Positions 59,001-64,000 of a stretch of DNA of 64,000 nucleotides are shown here, in pieces (positions within the stretch are counted from its first letter, which is position 1; the number at the start of each line of letters is the position of its first letter). The DNA is from Zygaena filipendulae. Its lineage: Eukaryota > Arthropoda > Insecta > Lepidoptera > Zygaenidae. The stretch covers positions 6,354,001-6,418,000 of the forward strand of contig OU015653.1 in NCBI GenBank assembly GCA_907165275.2, read 5' to 3'. The notes below the pieces were generated by a model. It was given only the letters and a program-made list of their open reading frames with translations, was not told the origin of the DNA and ran no database searches. Both the position numbers and the translations under genes were made by a program.

Positions 59001-60829
59001 GTTTCACCCGCGTTAATTTCAGGGTTCCCGTGGGAATTCCGGGAATGTGTTAATATGTATAAGCTATATTATTGTAAAGTTTAATTTAAATCCATCCAGT
59101 AGTTTTTGTGTGAAAGAGTAACTGAGCCATCCATACATACTTACAAACTTTCGCGTTTATAATATTAGTAGGATATTAATCTATTTACATTATTATGACA
59201 AGTAATGTCATTCTATGTGATAACAAAATTTAAAACTAAAATTTAGTCAAATTGCTTAGCAAAGTGCTTCACCTATTAAGAACAAAAAAGGCCAAGTCTA
59301 ATAAAACAGCACTGCACTGTTCAATTATTTAAGTACCATAATATGGGCAAAGCTGATAGTTTTTAGGTTAGAGGAGCTAACATTTTTTTCTTTGCAACAT
59401 CCACCATAGGTGTCTTTGAGTTTGGTGTGACATAAGTCTTTCTACTCTATCTATCAACTTAGTCACCAATCTATAAAATGTTGTATTTTTAGTAACTGAT
59501 TTCCCTATTTAACAGGCTCAGGTGGAGTCTACCCAATTTGTGAACTTCTTCTGTGAACATGTGCTCCCACGCTGGGAGGATCTTGCTTCCTCTGAAGGTG
59601 GAAATGATACCAAACTCGACCTCCTGAAAATCTTTGCAGAAATCACTGAAAATTGTGGCAATTTAGAACAGTTGCCTGAAAAGATTGCAGCAGTCTATGA
59701 TTTGTTAATGGTAATTATAAGTGTTCAAGTTTTAATTGATTTAAAAGAAGCACAAATTATTATTCATAGCCCATTAATTGCTATTTCAGCTTAGAATTGT
59801 ACACTGCAATGAAATAACCTCCACCAATTTCTGTTTTCTTGATCTGAGCACTACCTCTAGTTGAATTATAATTACAAACCTTATTTCAGCTGTATCTTCC
59901 GGAAGCACCAATAATTGAAGACAAAAACACCGAAAAGCCTGAGAAAGACGAAGCTAAGGATGGCAAAGAGGATGAAACAAAACCCACCCCATCTCTTCAG
60001 TTTTCGCATGTTGAGTGTGCCTTGTTTGCTTTACACTCATTATGTAGAAAATCTCCTGAAGCCCTCAGTGCAGATGCAGCAAAACTCAAGGCCCTTCGCA
60101 TGCGTTTGCAGTATACTGCAAGTCTCACTCAAGGGTACATTAAGAAGTTGAAAGAAGTTACTCAGGTAAACAGAAATATTAAACACTTATAGCAACTTAG
60201 TAGTCACTTAAATTTTTTAACCAAAACGAAATAAATGTCAAAATTTCATTAAATCTTTGATTATGATTTTCACAGAGTAAGAAAGGAGAGGATGTGAATT
60301 CTGAAGAAAATAAATTGAAGATAGCTGCTTTAAAAACAACCTCTAACATCAATACTTTAATAAGAGACATATTCCGAACTCCACCAAGCTTCAATAGCAA
60401 AGTGCATCTTTCATTTCAATCCAATAAGAAGGTTGAAAAGGAGGTAATGTACCTACAATATTGCAATTTTTGCTGCAGTTTTCTTCTGCTATAATGTTTT
60501 TTAATCGTAAATTTTGATATATTTTCATTATTCTTTAGGAGAGACCTGCAGATGTTGCTGAGGATAAAGAAAAATCGTCAGCTGGGTCAAAGCGACACCG
60601 ACCGATAACATTTGATAATGGAAGTGAAGACAAAGAATCCACAGAAAAAAAGTTGCGTGTTGGTGAACGAAATTTGAAAATGTACACTCCTCCATCGGGG
60701 AAATACAGCTCAAGACTAAACAATAGTGGACGATACTCAGGTCCGAGCGGTGGCCGGGGCCGAGGGAGGTATGGCCGGCGCGACTTCAGAAGCAGTGGAG
60801 GGCCCTACAGGGGCCGTAATAACTACTAA
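55944..60829 (+). CDS. Api5: Apoptosis inhibitor 5 (Api5/AAC-11), eight coding exons
   Basis: Api5 is a nuclear anti-apoptotic scaffold with HEAT- and ARM-like helical repeats, known to bind Acinus and to oppose E2F1-driven death. Joining 55944-56018, 56114-56275, 56724-57068, 58316-58513, 59516-59710, 59890-60165, 60276-60443 and 60539-60829 gives 569 codons and a TAA. Every junction is phase 0 and GT-AG. Recognisable segments are the N-terminal ENYGILADAKDGISKHDKEY, the FFSSFPTLAEQAIEAQFDLCEDD helices, WSRLGKTPLGKKELVQLV, and the C-terminal YTPPSGKYSS followed by a Gly/Arg-rich tail (GGRGRGRYGRRDF). An insect-length acidic Lys/Glu insert (residues 336-357) makes it longer than the roughly 510-residue human form. 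The start is the first ATG, in context AGCATGTC. Confidence 0.96.
56114..56275 (+). CDS. Api5: Api5 exon 2
   Basis: 54 codons, residues 26-79, including EKRLASQFIAKFFSSFPTLA of the first helical repeats; donor GCT/GTAAGT. Confidence 0.95.
56724..57068 (+). CDS. Api5: Api5 exon 3
   Basis: 115 codons, residues 80-194, starting IRKQAIKDLPSLCKDNKEYT and holding further helix pairs; donor GAG/GTAAGG. Confidence 0.95.
57069..58315. other. Api5 intron 3 with paired G-tracts
   Basis: Two 15-G runs (57357-57371 and 57669-57683) sit in related flanking sequence (CACGTGA, CACGAAAT and CACGTGATTTCG phrases). A series of TATATATCC phrases near 57130-57200 and 57950 also looks repeat-derived. No coding signal. 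Confidence 0.6.
58316..58513 (+). CDS. Api5: Api5 exon 4
   Basis: 66 codons, residues 195-260, including MELLTWSRLGKTPLGKKELV; donor TCT/GTAAGT. Confidence 0.95.
58565..58828 (+). mobile_element. MITE of the paired-CRE family, copy 5 (decayed)
   Basis: AGGGTACGAAAATCAAAGCT, then AAGCACATTAAACTTTAGGA and TTGATTACGTAAAAAAAGAA, match the family. The TGACGTCA sites are lost. Confidence 0.55.
58829..58983 (-). mobile_element. Helitron-type element
   Basis: CTAG is at 58829 and the copy contains the CGGACGCAGGCAGAACAACC variant; it abuts the next copy in the same orientation. Confidence 0.6.
58985..59173 (-). mobile_element. Helitron-type element, complete short copy
   Basis: CTAG at 58985 follows A, and TCCTACTAATATTATAAACG in minus sense forms the other end, with T at 59174. 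Confidence 0.7.
59516..59710 (+). CDS. Api5: Api5 exon 5
   Basis: 65 codons, residues 261-325, starting AQVESTQFVNFFCEHVLPRW and ending AAVYDLLM; donor ATG/GTAATT. Confidence 0.95.
59890..60165 (+). CDS. Api5: Api5 exon 6
   Basis: 92 codons, residues 326-417. An acidic Lys/Glu-rich loop is followed by PSLQFSHVECALFALHSLCR and a long Leu-bearing helix (LKALRMRLQYTASLTQGYIK) that corresponds to the leucine-zipper-like helix of the family. Confidence 0.95.
60276..60443 (+). CDS. Api5: Api5 exon 7
   Basis: 56 codons, residues 418-473. The acceptor CACAG/AG is followed by another AG, so a two-base ambiguity exists, but only 60276 keeps the frame. Encodes NINTLIRDIFRTPPSFNSKV. Confidence 0.93.
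60539..60829 (+). CDS. Api5: Api5 exon 8, nuclear signal and Gly/Arg tail
   Basis: 96 codons and TAA. GSKRHRPITF (about 489-497) is a basic, NLS-like segment, MYTPPSGKYSS is a family signature, and the final 30 residues are RG-rich, typical of RNA binding or arginine methylation. Confidence 0.95.
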   Translation, partial: ERPADVAEDKEKSSAGSKRHRPITFDNGSEDKESTEKKLRVGERNLKMYTPPSGKYSSRLNNSGRYSGPSGGRGRGRYGRRDFRSSGGPYRGRNNY

Positions 60830-62120
60830 CAAACTAAAGGAGCAATAGAAACAAAACCTGAATTCATCTGAAACTATAAAAAGTGCTTGACAACATGCGC
60901 TGTAGCAAACAACTTTGCTACAAAGAAGATTTTTTAAATATACCTACCAAAACAAATAATTTCAACTATCAATCTCTAAAAAGTGACTATTGACTGACCG
61001 GACGGACAAACAGGAAAAAAAACTTAAATATGATTTTAGGAGTATCCACGTTTCATTTTAGTTGCGTGTAGGGCGCGTTGCGTCTTTGTTTTCAGGTTTG
61101 ATTAGTACACATGACGGTAAGTTTCCTTGTAATTGGTCAACTTTCAATGTTATTTCGTTTATCGACCCTTAGCTAACCTCTAACTTTTAATGATTATTAA
61201 ATATTTAAAATTATTTTTCATATGGTAAAACCCTTCATTAGTTTTTACATCTCAATATATTTTCTGCCATTTTTGGCCTTCATTTATTTTTTTTCATTAA
61301 AACAAGAAGTAACAAAATAGAACTAGTATAATAGTGTTAATATTATATATTTTAATTTTATTCAAAATAGTATTCCCTCTTGCCCCCTTGTATGAATAAC
61401 GGGTCATATCGATAGCGGGACATCTTTTTTATCTGGTCATATACAGCAGTGTTCCATGGTCACCAGATTACTGTCAACTGCAAATAGAGGATGCAAGCAA
61501 ATGCAAGTAAGTGATTCTGTATTTTATTATACTTAGTATTGATTCTTTAGGTAACAACTACCAGTATGCCTACCATGAGTCAACGTGATTTCTAAGGTTA
61601 TGAGGACAACACATTTCATTATGTAAGTAAGTATAGTTTTATTTATACCTACGTTAATCACAAAGCATGGGGTCGAAGCAAAAGTGACGGAACTCTGGAA
61701 CTCTCCGATGATAGAGGTAACGGTGTGTATGGTAAAAATCTATTTCAGAATGGTGAGATTGTCAACGGTGAGATCTCTTGTTTTCCTTTTTCAGTGTAAT
61801 GACTTGTCGATGGAATGCAGTTAGATGAGTTTCAAATCCAACTGGTGGTTTCATAAATAAATTTTTTATTGAAATACTTTTATTTTTCTTACACATTTCC
61901 TGTGATTACATATCCACACGACAGAACAGTAAGCTCCTTATATTTATGTTTAGGTAAATTTTCAAAAGCACTAAACTTCGCATATGATATAATTATGATA
62001 ATAATCATTATGCATAAAAGCTAGATGCTTATAAGCATATTGATGATTGCATTTATACACAAAAATTCGTCATCATACAATATTGTCTCTGAAAAACTAC
62101 TTATTTAGTAATTATTGTAA
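60830..62120. other. Space between convergent genes
   Basis: It should hold the 3' UTRs of Api5 and of the minus-strand gene. AATAAA on the plus strand lies at about 61856 and on the minus strand at about 61865-61870, close together. No coding signal. Confidence 0.45.
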
Positions 62121-62325
62121 TTATCTCATGTTGTCAACAACATTGCACATAATACTGTCCAGTTCGTAACAGAAGTCAGTGTTAGAATTGTCATGGGAAC
62201 TTGTATCCATTTGATCCATGATCTCTGTAGGTATTTTGAAATTGGAACCGATTTCATTTTGATCTGGTAAACTCTGTAGAGCATTTTGTAATATATCTTG
62301 CACTCTATCCAAATGCTTTCTGAAT
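62121..62325 (-). CDS. Last coding exon of an unrecognised minus-strand gene
   Basis: A TTTACATTTCAG acceptor precedes an open frame that reads FRKHLDRVQDILQNALQSLP, an amphipathic helix, then DQNEIGSNFKIPTEIMDQMD and an acidic tail ending CNVVDNMR and a TAA. No domain family is recognised, and a second AG six bases inside (exon from 62319) is also possible. The rest of the gene should lie at higher coordinates; I did not find its preceding exon before 64000. It is convergent with Api5. Confidence 0.6.
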
Positions 62326-63008
62326 CTGAAATGTAAAATTTATTTGAATCAAATCATTATTCACTTTGCTATCTATGCCTCTACAAAGAAGTATGAGGGT
62401 GCGCATAAGGTACAACTCTCCAAATATTTATTACTAGTCGTTCCACCACAGTTAATATACCCACGGGTTTTCAGGATTCTCTCGGAAACTCAAATTATCC
62501 TGTCACTTGGGGATAGCATAGGTACAGTAGTTTGTAAGAATTTTTAGAATTGGTTCAGTAGGTAGTTCCAGAGATTGCTCCCAACAAAAAAGGAGGTCAT
62601 CAATTCAAGGAGTTTTTTGAATTGTACAGTAAATAATATTTGTATGCAATAGTAAATGTGGGTCAAGAAAAAGGAAAATTTAAAAAATAAAATCTACTTC
62701 AAAACAAACAATTAAAAGTTACAGAAAAGGGAAAAATAAATCAGCCATGGTAATATCATGTATACAGTATTGTAACTCGGCCGTATCGCATGCGATAAGG
62801 CTCGCACATTTTAATTACATTTGCCTAATTTGTGTTTTCATTTAGTTTTGTGATTGTAAATTAATAGTATATTTCATTATAAGTGCGGAAAGCCTGTCAT
62901 TGCAAAGAGTTTCGACATATGTCTACCCGAGCCGAGGCGCAGCCGAAGGTGAGGGTTGACAGTCGGAACTAGTTGCAATGACGGTTCCGCACGTGTACTG
63001 AACAACTA
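62326..63008. other. Non-coding, possible intron of the right-edge gene
   Basis: It includes a transposon-like stretch (62770-62990) with phrases such as CCGAGCCGAGGCGCAGCCGA and GCATGCGATA. No exon recognised. Confidence 0.4.
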
Positions 63009-63300
63009 TTTTTAATACAGTTGCGAAAAAAATGAAGAAATTTAATAAAATATAAAAAACACAACAAACTCAACTAAGTTCCAACTGTGATCAAGAGATG
63101 GCGCTAGTCGTATTAGTAATGCGAAACGTACGTTTCGCAATGCAAAGAAGTGTGTCAAAGTCGTGTCGCCATTTGACAGTTGGCAAAGAGAACGCACGAG
63201 TTCGGGAAAGGTAAACAAAAAGCTCGAGTATGTAATAGCCCACATCCCGAACGCTAAACGTCCCTGCAATACGCCACTTTTTGAGCAACTGTATTAAAAA
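63009..63300. mobile_element. Short element with inverted TTTTTAATACAG ends
   Basis: TTTTTAATACAGTTGC on the left mirrors GCAACTGTATTAAAAA on the right, about 292 bp apart, with a possible TA duplication. The internal CGAAACGTACGTTTCG palindrome is notable. Confidence 0.6.
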
Positions 63301-63428
63301 ATACTTTATGAATTGAATAGGAAGGAATGTTGTCGGTCATAGTGAATAAGGGCCCAGGCTGTAATCCATCTAAAGACTCACTTAGTTCACTTCATAATGC
63401 ACTATTTTTACCTAGTACACATTGCACA

Positions 63429-63640
63429 TCTATACATATAAATAAAATTGAAGTGTCTGTTTGTTGAAAGTATATACAGTACTTAAGAAAAAAACAATTT
63501 TGTAATGGCTGGACTGATTTAAAGGGCACTTTCGCTGGCAGGTAGCTGATGTTATAATGAGTAACTTAAGCTAATTTTATTTTAGAAATAATAGTTCCTG
63601 CAGGAATTCTGAAACTCATGCGGTGAAACTGAATAGTTAG
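63429..63640 (+). mobile_element. Helitron-type element, degenerate
   Basis: It starts TCTATACATATAAATAAAAT after an A; the hairpin end has decayed to GTGAAACTGAATAGTTAG. Confidence 0.45.
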
Positions 63641-63759
63641 TTCTGAATATATCCCAAATAAATAAAAATGTCTTAAGATTCTTGAGTGTCAGTATACAGC
63701 TTAATATGTGACTGCTTTCATAGCAATAGTAATAATACAGAATTTGGAATTATACTCAA

Positions 63760-64000
63760 ACTAGGTGTGCCCCGCAGTTTCATCTGTGTGAGTTTCAGGA
63801 TTCCTGCAGAAATTCCAAACTAGCCTAAATTTCTCCTTATAACATCACCTGTGAAAGTCCCGTCAAAAGCGGTCCAACCGTTTCAGAAATCCACCTGCGT
63901 GAGTTTCAGAATTCCCGTAGGAACTCCAAAATTCTTTCATATTCTATTTCTGCTTACAATAACAAACACAACAAAAAAGGAGCCGTTCACACGGACCAAG
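63760..64000 (-). mobile_element. Helitron-type fragment running to the right edge
   Basis: It begins CTAGGTGTGCCCCGCAGTTT and carries the GTCCCGTCAAAAGCGGTCCA and ACAATAACAAACACAACAAA phrases seen at 47410-47650. Confidence 0.55.

Larger units (their letters stand above)
58514..59515. other. Api5 intron 4 with MITE and two Helitron-type copies
   Basis: It contains a degenerate paired-CRE-family MITE (about 58565-58828) and Helitron-type copies at 58829-58983 and 58985-59173. The remaining sequence is AT-rich. Confidence 0.7.

Overview
The window looks like AT-rich, repeat-laden nuclear DNA from a lepidopteran insect (moth or butterfly). This rests on insect-type multi-exon genes and on dense copies of short Helitron-type elements, tRNA-derived SINEs, foldback MITEs, mariner, LTR and non-LTR retrotransposon pieces of the kinds common in Lepidoptera. 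No prokaryotic, CRISPR or rRNA feature is visible.

Two genes can be read almost completely. On the minus strand, positions 49490 down to 13107, lies a Tec-family non-receptor tyrosine kinase orthologous to Drosophila Btk29A and vertebrate BTK/TEC. I assembled sixteen coding exons with matching phases, giving 661 codons in the order PH, BTK zinc motif, short linker, SH3, SH2, kinase. A seventeenth candidate exon (25474-25570) starts with ATG, ends in the same phase as the zinc-motif exon and sits beside a GC-rich patch. It probably starts a PH-less isoform of about 507 residues. On the plus strand, 55944-60829, lies a complete eight-exon apoptosis inhibitor 5 (Api5/AAC-11) gene of 569 codons. 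The two genes are divergent, with about 6.4 kb of transposon-rich DNA between their start codons.

At the edges, 1-421 may hold two exons of an unrecognised plus-strand gene, and 62121-62325 is the probable last coding exon of an unrecognised minus-strand gene that continues past the right edge.

The remainder is mostly mobile DNA. At 2.7-7.8 kb a dead mariner is split by a non-autonomous copia-type LTR element (with target-site duplication and initiator-tRNA primer site) and by a gypsy-type fragment that itself carries a non-LTR retrotransposon 3' end. A young, structurally complete 6.0 kb Ty3/gypsy element (27634-33661) lies in the large kinase intron in the gene's own orientation. It has near-identical 420 bp LTRs, gag, a -1 frameshift heptamer and pol. 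At least two dozen Helitron-type copies sharing a GC-rich hairpin and a CTAG end, a roughly 300 bp MITE family carrying paired TGACGTCA palindromes, Harbinger-type MITEs, a solo LTR and several long inverted-repeat elements fill the introns and intergenic DNA.

I found no convincing wholly new biological system. The observations most worth checking are the alternative kinase promoter, a GC-AG intron, a perfect 28 bp hairpin next to a splice acceptor, the CRE-bearing MITE family, tandem Helitrons and the nested transposon stack.
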